Assembly: GCA_902763365.1 (NCBI GenBank)
Contig: CACWRT010000011.1
Coordinates: 1 to 40,227, forward strand
Source of the DNA: an uncultured Ruminococcus sp.
Lineage (GTDB): Bacteria > Bacillota > Clostridia > Oscillospirales > Acutalibacteraceae
Length of the DNA stretch: 40,227 nucleotides
Direction of reading: 5' to 3'
This document shows positions 17,630-25,077 of this stretch, one piece after another. Position numbers and translations under genes: made by a program. How positions within the stretch are numbered: the first letter of the stretch is position 1; every line of letters starts with the position of its first letter. The notes beneath the pieces are model-generated. The model saw only the letters and a program-made list of their open reading frames with translations, was not told the origin of the DNA and made no database searches.

Positions 17630-17684
17630 ATTGAAGACCTCCTTGTTCACATTGTCTTTTTGATTTGTTTTCTTTGATGTCTGT

Positions 17685-17739
17685 ATTATATCCTCGTTTT
17701 TTGGAAGCATTAAGGAATTTTTTTGGAATCTGTGTGGAA
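17685..17739 (-). promoter_or_regulatory. 11-bp-spaced TTCC array and -10 box
   Basis: On the minus strand, TTCC occurs four times at exact 11-bp spacing (seen as GGAA at 17736, 17725, 17714 and 17703), and TATAAT lies at 17690-17685. The distance from the last TTCC to the -10 box is 16 bp, identical to the array before the gene at 10328. The matching order and spacing argue for one shared activator. Confidence 0.65.
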
Positions 17740-17823
17740 TTTTCTGATTTCATAATTGTTTCAAGCTCAGAGCAGTGTCGGCTCAGGTTTTCTTCGCATA
17801 AAGCTATTTTTTATGTCGTTATC

Positions 17824-18078
17824 AGTTTCGTCAAAGGGGCTGTGTTTCTGGATGAGTGTACCGTACCGAGCTTTGCCGGAAGTGTCAGGGCAAAGGACTT
17901 GTACAATGTTTATGTTATATGGTGTGAGGATAACGGAGAGTACAAAATGACCAACACAAAGTTCGGGCTGGAAATGGCAAAGAAATATGAGAGAACAAAG
18001 ACGAGAACGGGTTGGATATACAAGGGTCTTGATGTAAGCGATGATTACAAACCTTATGAAGTAAGAGTGAAATTGTGA
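17824..18078 (+). pseudogene. Remnant of a phage/plasmid-type DNA primase (C-terminal part)
   Basis: About 84 codons match the C-terminal end of P4-type phage or ICE primase/helicase proteins: SFVKGAVFLDECTVPSFAGS, then VRAKDLYNVYVIWCEDNGEY, then KMTNTKFGLEMAKKYERTKT and WIYKGLDV. The catalytic primase and helicase parts are absent, and the codons before about 17824 show no such similarity. The fragment therefore looks like a truncated relic. It is followed by another small phage-like frame and then a stem-loop repeat. Confidence 0.6.
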
Positions 18079-18091
18079 GGTGTGACGGGTT

Positions 18092-18223
18092 GTGACGGGT
18101 TTGTATGTTGATGACGACTTGAATAGCATTGACAGTGAAAAGCAGTGCAGTAGTTGCAAGTGGCATGAGGATTTCAGTGGTGCAGGCTCGTTATGCCGAA
18201 AGCTCAGGATGAAACCAAAGTAA
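18092..18223 (+). CDS. Small cysteine-containing phage-like protein (remnant)
   Basis: A 43-codon frame from GTG (GAGGTG nine bases upstream) encodes VTGLYVDDDLNSIDSEKQC followed by SSCKWHEDFSGAGSLCRKL. The CxxC...C pattern in a KWHEDF context resembles small accessory proteins in prophages and conjugative elements. It sits 13 bp after the primase remnant and is likely part of the same decayed module. A 15-codon frame with a GGGAGCG ribosome-like site follows at 18254-18301 and may be another stub. Confidence 0.35.
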   Translation: MTGLYVDDDLNSIDSEKQCSSCKWHEDFSGAGSLCRKLRMKPK

Positions 18224-18341
18224 ACAAGTTCAGCAGATTTATGGGAGCGTAAAGATGTATTACAAAAGATGGATAGCGGAAATTCACGCTGGGTTAGTGT
18301 AAAATTATAATTGGCAAAAATATTATCAATGGTAAAAAATG

Positions 18342-18446
18342 AGCTGCTCAAGAAGCCTGATACGCGGTCAGTACAGCATGAATCGCAAGTTCAGAGCGGA
18401 TGCGAAGCGAAGCGATACCCGCGTTTAGGGACCGGCGGCTCGCCGG
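18342..18446 (+). repeat. Interspersed stem-loop repeat, copy at 18.4 kb
   Basis: Direct-orientation copy beginning GCTGCTCAAGAAGCCTGATA and ending GGACCGGCGGCTCGCCGG. It has several substitutions against copies 1-3 and, like copy 1, lacks the CCAGCGTCACGCTGG insertion. It separates the phage remnant from the promoter at 18452. Confidence 0.78.
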
Positions 18447-18451
18447 TTGGG

Positions 18452-18480
18452 TTGAAGTTTTTGGGGAGATAGTGTATAAT
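18452..18480 (+). promoter_or_regulatory. Predicted promoter of the DUF5662 gene
   Basis: TTGAAG at 18452-18457, a 17-bp spacer and TATAAT at 18475-18480, six bases after the stem-loop repeat and 22 bp before the ATG. Confidence 0.55.
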
Positions 18481-18502
18481 TAGAAAAGAGGAGAGATGGA
18501 GT

Positions 18503-19045
18503 ATGAAATGGCTTGAGCATCTTAAAACTGTGAATCATCATAAAAGACTTGTAATGGAGCTTTGCTTCAAGGTCGGGCTTTACGGACAGGGAATAAGACA
18601 TGATTTGTCAAAATACTCACCGACAGAATTTCTTGTAGGGGCAAAGTATTATCAGGGAAACAGAAGCCCAAACGACGCGGAACGAAAGGACAAGGGATAT
18701 ACTTCCGCATGGCTGCACCACAAGGGCAGAAATAAACATCACCTTGAATACTGGATAGATTACGGTATGGGCGAAAATGATAAAATGATCGGAATGAAAA
18801 TGCCTGTCAGATATGTTGTGGAAATGTTCTGTGACAGGGTCGCAGCTTCAAAAACATATAAGGGCAAGGAATATAAAGACAGCGATCCCTATGAATACTT
18901 TCTCCGCTCAAGGTCACACTATATAATCCATCCGTCAACAGAAAAACTGCTTGAAAAAATGCTTAGAATGTTGAGGGATGAGGGAGAGGAAAAAACACTG
19001 GCGTATATCAGAACAGTCATTCTCAGAAATAAAATATTTCTTTGA
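18503..19045 (+). CDS. DUF5662 family protein
   Basis: A 180-residue cytoplasmic protein of the DUF5662 type, common in gut Firmicutes. The pattern is HD-like: LKTVNHHKRLV near residue 10, RHDLSKYSPTEF at about 34-45 and WLHHKGRNKHHLEYW at about 72-86. These spaced His/Asp residues suggest a metal site similar to HD-domain phosphohydrolases, but the reaction is not known. GAGGAGAGATGG precedes the ATG. It has its own promoter. Confidence 0.8.
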   Translation: MKWLEHLKTVNHHKRLVMELCFKVGLYGQGIRHDLSKYSPTEFLVGAKYYQGNRSPNDAERKDKGYTSAWLHHKGRNKHHLEYWIDYGMGENDKMIGMKMPVRYVVEMFCDRVAASKTYKGKEYKDSDPYEYFLRSRSHYIIHPSTEKLLEKMLRMLRDEGEEKTLAYIRTVILRNKIFL

Positions 19046-19241
19046 TCCAATGATAACTAACTATATTAAACGGCATTGATGAAGTCCCATTGTTATTATA
19101 GGTAACGTTCCCCTCTGTAATTCTGAGGAGCACAGCAGTGAAAAGTCTTAGCTTAAAAATATCCTTCGTTTCGCTCAAAATGACATCAGCATGGAAAAAT
19201 AAATATAACGGCGAGATATCGTCTGTTTGGAGGTATGTAAA

Positions 19242-19481
19242 ATGTATAAAACAAAGGTATTCTTCAAGACACTTAGTGATGTAAAAGAATTCGTTGATGT
19301 AACGGCAAAATATGATGATCTTGAGATAAACCTCATTTCGGACATATATACGATGAATGCACATTCCCTTATCGGGATACTGAGTCTCGATATAACCGCA
19401 CCGATAGACCTTGAGGTACCGACTGAGCCTGTACCCGAGAGCTTCTGTGACGATATAAAGCCATATTTGTATGAAGGATGA
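19242..19481 (+). CDS. HPr-like protein lacking the catalytic histidine
   Basis: A 79-residue protein with the fold signature of the PTS phosphocarrier HPr: a short beta start (TKVFFKTLSDVKEFVDVTAK), then IYTMNAHSLIGILSLDITAP, which matches the region around the regulatory Ser46 of HPr (KSLMGIMSL). The GLHARP segment with the phosphorylated His15 is missing, replaced by TLSDVKE. It therefore should not carry phosphate from enzyme I, though a regulatory role through the serine remains possible. The start is the ATG after TTGGAGG; a TTG-initiated extension would include that site. It is close to mtaB, with only ten bases between its stop and the next ATG. Confidence 0.75.
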   Translation: MYKTKVFFKTLSDVKEFVDVTAKYDDLEINLISDIYTMNAHSLIGILSLDITAPIDLEVPTEPVPESFCDDIKPYLYEG

Positions 19482-19491
19482 AAGGAAGAAT

Positions 19492-20784
19492 ATGAAAGTA
19501 AAGATATTTACTTTAGGCTGTAAGGTAAATCAGTTTGAATCCGTTGCTATGATCAATATGCTTGAACAGGTGGGATATACGGCTGTTTCTGAAAATGAAA
19601 GCTCGGACGTAACCATAGTCAATTCCTGTGCGGTTACTGCCGCAAGCGAACAGAAGGCCGTTAAACTGCTTAACAGGATCAGAAGAGAGGATCCCGATAC
19701 AGTTATTCTGCTGACAGGGTGCATGGCACAGACTGAAAACGAGGACAGCGTAAAGCTTAAAGAAGCAGATATAGTTCTGGGCAATAAAAGAAGAAATGAC
19801 ATAGTGCCTGTTCTTAATGACTATTTCGAGAGCAGAAATAAGCTCCGCTCGGTAGAACAATTTGAAAAACATGATGATTATGAGGATCTGGCGGTTTATG
19901 ACTTCTCGGAACGAACAAGGGCGTTTCTCAAAATAGAGGATGGGTGCGACCGTTTTTGTTCATACTGTATTATACCCTACGCAAGGGGCAGAGTGCGTTC
20001 CTCCGATCTTGAATATATTAAAAAAGAGGTACAGGGCTTTGCCGCAAACGGTTATAAAGAAGTAGTTCTTGTAGGGATAAATCTTTCCTGTTTCGGAAAG
20101 GATAACGGACTGAGCTTTGCGGATGCAGTAAAAACTGCCTGTGAAGCGGCAGATGTCAGAATAAGACTTGGTTCTCTTGAGCCGGAATCTATGGATATAG
20201 ATACGCTCAGGACTTTTGCAAGGTATGAGAATTTCTGCCCACAGTTCCATCTTTCACTTCAAAGCGGATGTGACTCTACACTAAAACGTATGAACAGACA
20301 TTATACAACTGCGGAATATGAAAAAATAGTAAATGATATCCGCACAGTGTTTGAGAACCCTTCCGTGACAACAGATGTTATGGTGGGATTTGCGGGAGAA
20401 ACTGAAGAGGAGTTTCGGATTTCTGCCGAGTTTGTGGAAAAAACAGGATTCTCGAGAACACATATTTTTCCGTATTCAAGAAGACCCGGTACTGCTGCGG
20501 ACAGGGCAGGGGGACAAGTCCCAAATGATGTGAAAAAGAAAAGAGCCGCAGCTATGGCTCAGTATGCCGAGAGGGCAAGAGATGCTTTCCTTCAGACCCA
20601 GAAAGGCAGAACCGAAAAGGTTCTGATAGAAACAAGAAACAAAAACGGAATGTATGAGGGATATACACCTAACTATACTTTAGTTTATTTAAAGGCTGAC
20701 GAAAGCTTTGTTAATAAAATAGTGGATGTCAGACTTACAGAAGTTTCAGGCGACCATATGATCGGAGAATTAGAAATGAATTAG
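19492..20784 (+). CDS. mtaB: tRNA t6A37 methylthiotransferase MtaB
   Basis: A radical-SAM enzyme of 430 residues that converts t6A to ms2t6A at position 37 of tRNAs reading ANN codons. The N-terminal UPF0004 domain holds the second iron-sulfur cluster (cysteines in TLGCKVNQFES, NSCAVTAASEQ and LLTGCMAQTE). The radical-SAM motif is GCDRFCSYC, with cysteines at about 152, 156 and 159, followed by RGRVRS. Later LSLQSGCDSTLKRMNRHY and a TRAM-like C-terminus complete the family order. I prefer the ATG at 19492, with AAAGGA five bases before it; an in-frame ATG at 19471 overlaps the previous gene. Confidence 0.93.
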   Translation: MKVKIFTLGCKVNQFESVAMINMLEQVGYTAVSENESSDVTIVNSCAVTAASEQKAVKLLNRIRREDPDTVILLTGCMAQTENEDSVKLKEADIVLGNKRRNDIVPVLNDYFESRNKLRSVEQFEKHDDYEDLAVYDFSERTRAFLKIEDGCDRFCSYCIIPYARGRVRSSDLEYIKKEVQGFAANGYKEVVLVGINLSCFGKDNGLSFADAVKTACEAADVRIRLGSLEPESMDIDTLRTFARYENFCPQFHLSLQSGCDSTLKRMNRHYTTAEYEKIVNDIRTVFENPSVTTDVMVGFAGETEEEFRISAEFVEKTGFSRTHIFPYSRRPGTAADRAGGQVPNDVKKKRAAAMAQYAERARDAFLQTQKGRTEKVLIETRNKNGMYEGYTPNYTLVYLKADESFVNKIVDVRLTEVSGDHMIGELEMN

Positions 20785-20863
20785 GAATTTGAAGAGTTTA
20801 TTAAACTTTTATTCATTATTCACTAACATTATGCCTATGCTTTATAATACAAGGGGGAATAAT

Positions 20864-21037
20864 ATGGAATTGAATACAATGTGGCTCGGACTCGCTGTAA
20901 TGGGTATCATAGGCGCAGTTGTTAATGCCGTAAAGTGGTTTATTATTGATAAGGATTTTTCAAAAGGAAGCTTTATATCGGTAGGCGCATGGACAGCTCT
21001 TGTTGCAGTAGGATTTGTTCTTGCAATTATTTTCTGA
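20864..21037 (+). CDS. Small two-helix membrane protein
   Basis: Unrecognised protein of 57 residues with two hydrophobic segments, about 7-27 (WLGLAVMGIIGAVVNAVKWF) and 39-57 (ISVGAWTALVAVGFVLAIIF). The ATG at 20864 follows AAGGGGG at a normal distance; a longer upstream in-frame frame lacks a ribosome site. It lies 79 bp after mtaB, with a short ATTCATTATTCAC repeat in between. Confidence 0.65.
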   Translation: MELNTMWLGLAVMGIIGAVVNAVKWFIIDKDFSKGSFISVGAWTALVAVGFVLAIIF

Positions 21038-21339
21038 AAAATAATATTGATTACTAATAATTCTATATAATTGCCTAAAATGATGGTTTTGATTATATAA
21101 TTTTATATATTTTGTCTATTTCACTAAAAAAACATACAAAAATTATTGCAAAATACACCTATACTTTATTAATAAATAGTAGTATAATAAGCTTGTACGA
21201 TGTTTAGTTGTTAGTTATTGGTAGTCAGTTGTCAGTTTATGGTTTATGATACAAACTATGGGCTATGAACTATAAGCTATAAACTAAAAACTATAAACTA
21301 TTTTTATAGCGCACTGTCTGCGCTGAAAGGAGTCAAGCC
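21038..21339. repeat. AT-rich intergenic region with degenerate simple repeats
   Basis: There is no gene in these 302 bases. From about 21206 to 21304 the DNA is made of imperfect GTTAGTTATTGGTAGTCAG and CTATAAACTA-type units. The stretch AGTAGTATAATAAGCTTGTA (21177-21196) closely resembles the one at 33199-33218 before the fumarase leader and could be a -10 region in both places; no good -35 is seen here. Confidence 0.5.
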
Positions 21340-22083
21340 ATGGATGTAATTGCAACCAGAAAAGAAAAAGTTATTTATAGAGAAGGAGACACGGTTATAA
21401 AGATCTTTTCGGATAAATTTCCGAAATCGGATGTACTTAATGAGGCATTGAATCAGTCAAGGGTAGAGGAGACGGGTCTGCCTATACCTGCGCTGAGAGC
21501 AGTATCACTTATAGACGGACAGTGGGCTATCACAATGGACTATGTTGAGGGAAAGACTCTTGAGCAGATAATGCAGGAGGATCCCGATAATTTAGAGAAA
21601 TACATGAATGACTTTGTTGATCTTCAGCTGAAGGTGCAGAGCAAGAAAGCTCCGCTGCTCAATAAGCTCAAGGATAAAATGAACCGCAAGATCAGTTCAC
21701 TCGGCGGAAAGGTAGATGCTACTATCCGTTATGAGCTTCATACAAGACTTGACAGTATGCCCAAGCACAACAAGCTTTGCCACGGCGACTTCAATCCGTC
21801 GAATATCATTATCGACACAGAGGGCAATCCGCATATAATCGACTGGTCACACGCAACTCAGGGAAATGCTTCGGCTGACGCAGCGAGAACATATCTCCTT
21901 TTCTCACTCAAGGATAAGATCATGGCTGATATGTATCTTGATATGTTCTGCAAGAAGAGCGACACTGCAAAGCAGTATGTACAGCAGTGGCTGCCTATTG
22001 TTGCCGCTTCTCAGCTGGTTAAAAGAATACCCGGAGAGGAAGAATTTCTCAAGAGCTGGGTAGACGTAGTTGACTATCAGTAA
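21340..22083 (+). CDS. Aminoglycoside-phosphotransferase-like kinase (TIGR02172-type)
   Basis: A 247-residue protein kinase-fold phosphotransferase. Visible features are the nucleotide-loop region (EKVIYREGDTVIKIF), MDYVEGKTLEQIM in the hinge, the catalytic loop LCHGDFNPSNIII (Asp at about 150) and the metal-binding HIIDWSHATQG, then a helical C-lobe. APH-family enzymes phosphorylate small molecules, but most chromosomal members in gut clostridia have no known substrate and do not imply resistance. GAAAGGAG precedes the ATG. A hairpin follows, so it is probably monocistronic. Confidence 0.82.
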   Translation: MDVIATRKEKVIYREGDTVIKIFSDKFPKSDVLNEALNQSRVEETGLPIPALRAVSLIDGQWAITMDYVEGKTLEQIMQEDPDNLEKYMNDFVDLQLKVQSKKAPLLNKLKDKMNRKISSLGGKVDATIRYELHTRLDSMPKHNKLCHGDFNPSNIIIDTEGNPHIIDWSHATQGNASADAARTYLLFSLKDKIMADMYLDMFCKKSDTAKQYVQQWLPIVAASQLVKRIPGEEEFLKSWVDVVDYQ

Positions 22084-22106
22084 TAGTGAAATAGTTAATA
22101 ATGAAT

Positions 22107-22144
22107 AAAACGGCGGTCCGGGAGCTTTGTCCGGATCGCCGTTT
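22107..22144 (+). terminator. Terminator hairpin
   Basis: AAAACGGCGGTCCGG pairs with CCGGATCGCCGTTT with one G-T wobble. The T tract is short (GTTTGG). The A run before it on the plus strand would let it also serve the minus-strand frame ending at 22160. Confidence 0.7.
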
Positions 22145-22159
22145 GGTATATGGGTTGAA

Positions 22160-22372
22160 CTATTTTTCACCTTTACTATAGCTGTAATTCTCTAATGTTT
22201 CTAAATTACCGTTTTTGTCAATAACATTTACTACTTCTTTGTTCTTTTCTACAACTCTTAATGGTTCATAGTCACGTGATTTATTGTTTTCTGTCTTGTT
22301 CCAGCTCTTTTTCGATTCTTGATAATTTTTCTTTTTTGGTCTGATCGGAAACATGAGTCCTGGAAAGTTCAC
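22160..22372 (-). CDS. Hypothetical protein, possibly the shifted 3' part of the frame at 22281-22442
   Basis: A 70-codon frame (GTG start, no convincing ribosome site). Its last 40 residues have normal protein character (VVEKNKEVVNVIDKNGNLET). It overlaps, in another frame, the membrane-anchored frame at 22281-22442. Going from that frame to this one needs a single-base shift near the A-rich stretch around 22285-22290. The simplest reading is one small gene with a frameshift, membrane helix first and this segment last. Two overlapping genes cannot be excluded. Confidence 0.4.
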   Translation of the reverse strand: MNFPGLMFPIRPKKKNYQESKKSWNKTENNKSRDYEPLRVVEKNKEVVNVIDKNGNLETLENYSYSKGEK

Positions 22373-22442
22373 TTTTTATTCCAATAAAATCAATAATAGC
22401 AGATATAGTATAGATTATCAAAAATATAATGATTAATCCCAT
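22281..22442 (-). CDS. Small single-helix membrane protein, possibly truncated by frameshift
   Basis: Fifty-three codons from ATG: a membrane helix at about 2-21 (GLIIIFLIIYTISAIIDFIG), then a charged helix (KKEKLSRIEKELEQDRKQ) and stop. The nearest AAAGGA is about 20 bases upstream, too far to support the start well. It is unrecognised. Its charged C-terminus would continue naturally into the overlapping frame at 22160-22372 after a single-base shift. Confidence 0.4.
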   Translation of the reverse strand: MGLIIIFLIIYTISAIIDFIGIKSELSRTHVSDQTKKEKLSRIEKELEQDRKQ

Positions 22443-22494
22443 ACATACTGTGATGGACTGTTTTCCTTTAACTTAAAACAATTGTTTTTACTGC

Positions 22495-22532
22495 TGAAGG
22501 TTTCAGAATATTATTAATTTCTGAAACCTTCA
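22495..22532. terminator. Hairpin downstream of the BspA-like gene
   Basis: TGAAGGTTTCAGAA pairs perfectly over 14 bp with TTCTGAAACCTTCA, with a 10-base loop. It lies 40 bp beyond the minus-strand stop of the surface-protein gene. A clear T tract is missing on the minus strand, so efficiency is uncertain. Confidence 0.55.
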
Positions 22533-22571
22533 CAGAATTTTTGCATTTATAAATGTGTAAGCGAATGAGGT

Positions 22572-24793
22572 TTATTTTGCCTCAGCGGTAAAGAACTTCT
22601 TTACAATAGTTCCTGTGCTGTCTTTGACATCTATTCTGATGTCGTATGTACCAGTTGCGGTAGGTCTGAATCGTGCGCTGGCAGTTGTCTGGAATTTATC
22701 GCCGAGAAGCTTCCAGTTTGTGTTGGTGCTGCGCTTGAAGTAGAAGGAATAAGTGTAAGGTGCGCTGCCGCCGACAGCCTTGCCTATCATCGGAATGGCT
22801 GTGCCGAGCTTTACAGTATATCTTCCCATTACAGAAACATTTGAAAGCTCAAGCTCTTCTACAACATCAACCGTAAAGAATTGTTCCGCAATGGCTCCAT
22901 TTGTATCTTTTATTACTACTTTGATATCAAATGTTCCTTCGGAGGTCGGCTGGAAAGCAACTGTTGAATTGGATCCCTTAAATGTATTGCCAAATTCACT
23001 GCCGAGCGTTTTCCATGTTGAAGCTGTGCTTCTCTTATAGTATACTGCGCTGCTGTACTCGCCGCTGCCGCCGTATGCGGATGGTGCCACTCTTATTTTA
23101 TCGCCCACCTGTACCTTGTCGCTGTTCACAACGGATGTATTATTCAGCGGAACAGGTGCGGTAACGGTGACTGCGCAGGTGGCTTTTTTGCCGTTTGCAC
23201 TTTTTGCGTAAATATTGCAGGTACCCTTGCCAACTGCGGTAACAGTACCGTTCTTTACGGTCGCAACGGTCTTATCGCTCGTAAGCCAGCTTATGGTCTT
23301 GTCTGTTGCGTCAGCAGGTGTTACAGTTGCTGTCAGTTTTGCAGTTTTGCCTTTTTTAAGGGACAATGTTGTTTTGTCGAGACTTACCTTTGTTACTTCT
23401 ACTGTACTTATAGTTACAAATTTAATATTGTTGTTTTTGGCGTAGGTCTGAGCATATGATCCGGATAGTCCATAAATTGTGAGATTATTGCAGCCGTAAA
23501 AAGCATCATATCCAATACTTGTCACACCATTCGGAATAGTGACACTTGTCAGGCTGCTGCAATCGGAAAAAGCATAATCCACAATACTCGTCACACTGTC
23601 CGGTATCGTGATGCTTGTCAGGCTGCTGCAACCCCTAAAAGCCCCATATTCTATACTCGTCACACTGTCCGGAATAGTGACACTTGTCAGGCTGCTGCAA
23701 TCACTAAAAGCATCAAACCCAATACTCGTCACACTGTCCGGTATCGTGATGCTTGTCAGGCTGCTGCAACCCCTAAAAGCCGCATATCCTAATCTCGTCA
23801 CACTGTTTGGTATTGTGACACTTATCAGGCTGCTGCAACCACAAAAAGCATAATCCCCGATACTCGTCACACTGTCCGGAATAGTGACACTTGTCAGGCT
23901 GCTGCAATCCCAAAAAGCTTCATCCCCAATACTCGTCACACTGTTTGGTATTGTGACACTTATCAGGCTGAAGCAACAGAAAAAAGCATCACTTCCTATA
24001 CTCGTCACACTGTCCGGAATAGTGACACTTGTCAGGCTGTTGCAACCCCTAAAAGCATCATCCCCGATACTCGTCACACTGTCCGGTATCGTGATGCTTG
24101 TCAGGCTGCTGCAATCGGAAAAAGCACCATATCCAAAACTCGTCACACTGTCCGGAATAGTGACACTTGTCAGGCTGCTGCAATAAGAAAAAGCCATATT
24201 TCCTATACTCGTCACACTGTCCGGAATAGTGACACTTGTCAGGCTGCTGCAATAAGAAAAAGCCATATTTCCTATACTCGTCACACTGTCTGGTATTGTG
24301 ACACTTGTCAGGCTGCTGCAACCCCTAAAAGCATAATCCCCAATACTCGTCACACTGTTTGGTATTGTGACACTTATCAGGCTGCTGCACCGACCAAAAG
24401 CATTACTTCCTATACTCTTTACACTGTCCGGTATCGTGATGCTTGTCAGGCTTCTGCAACCCAAAAAAGCATAATCCCCGATACTCGTCACACTGTCTGG
24501 TATCGTGACACTTGTCAGGCTGCTGCAACCCCAAAAAGCATCATCCCCGATACTCGTCACACTCATCCCATTAATCGTTGACGGAACAGTTACAGTGGAA
24601 TCACTGCCTTTGTATTTTGTAATAGTAACCGTATTGTTGGAAACAGTATATTCAAAATCCCCATAAGTCTGGGCGGCACTTGCCGATATACTGTTTTCCG
24701 GCGAAAGGGTCGGAAGAACTGCCGCAGTGCTGCCTGACAAAACAGCAAGCGCAAGAGCAGCCGAGCCTAAGCGGCTGATTTTTTTCGTTTCAT
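22572..24793 (-). CDS. BspA-like leucine-rich-repeat surface protein, start out of frame
   Basis: An exported protein of about 740 residues: signal peptide ([20 protein letters not shown]), 15-16 BspA-type LRR_5 repeats of 23 residues ([19 protein letters not shown]), a BIG2-type bacterial Ig domain ([20 protein letters not shown]), then two copies of a roughly 90-residue domain ([14 protein letters not shown] and [15 protein letters not shown]). It is probably a cell-surface binding protein. The only ATG with a good ribosome site (AGGAGG, then ATG at 24793) reads MKRKKSAA and stops. The main frame is reached only by adding one base in the run of seven A at 24779-24785. This may be slippage, a real mutation or an error. 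An in-frame TTG upstream at 24839 has no ribosome site. Confidence 0.85.
23457..24560 (-). repeat. Tandem 69-bp coding repeats (LRR array)
   Basis: Sixteen consecutive 69-bp units encode the 23-residue LRR_5 repeats; the last (23457-23525) is degenerate. Many units are almost identical at the DNA level, and units five and six from the N-terminal end encode the same 23 residues. Such an array can gain or lose units by recombination. Confidence 0.9.
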
Positions 24794-24884
24794 TGCTTTT
24801 TCCTCCTAAATAATTAAGATAATATGTAATATTTTCCAAAAGTTTAACAACAAATATAAATGTTTTTGTTTTGGAAACACTAAT

Positions 24885-24913
24885 ATTATATCATTTTCGA
24901 TACAAAAACACAA
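24885..24913 (-). promoter_or_regulatory. Predicted promoter of the BspA-like gene
   Basis: On the minus strand TTGTGT (24913-24908), a 17-bp spacer and TATAAT (24890-24885). It lies about 90 bp upstream of the ATG at 24793, which supports that ATG as the intended start. Confidence 0.5.
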
Positions 24914-25077
24914 GTATTATGCAATGAATTTGTATATATAATTCTAATAGCAAATGACATTCGTTTTAATCTCAATTCATAAAAATATCAGTGAAAATAT
25001 TTTCCCGAACTGTTGTTTTAGATAGAGTTAAAAAGGAGTGCCGATGCTATAAGCTGAAAGGGAATGTGTTAATTTAA

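Noticed and set aside
17767..18351. Minus-strand frame of 194 codons
   Set aside because: It is antisense to the primase remnant, whose plus-strand codons match a known family.
19137..19184. Possible short gene or regulatory site between DUF5662 and the HPr-like gene
   Set aside because: The TCCTTCGTTTCGCTCAAAAT stretch looks like a common dispersed bacterial repeat remnant; no frame or ribosome site supports a gene.
21340..22083. Antibiotic-resistance aminoglycoside phosphotransferase
   Set aside because: The kinase fold is clear, but nothing indicates aminoglycoside specificity; there is no mobile element or resistance neighbour.
23457..24560. Regularly spaced repeats that could suggest a CRISPR array
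   Set aside because: The 69-bp units are continuous with no unique spacers and encode LRR_5 repeats in one open frame.
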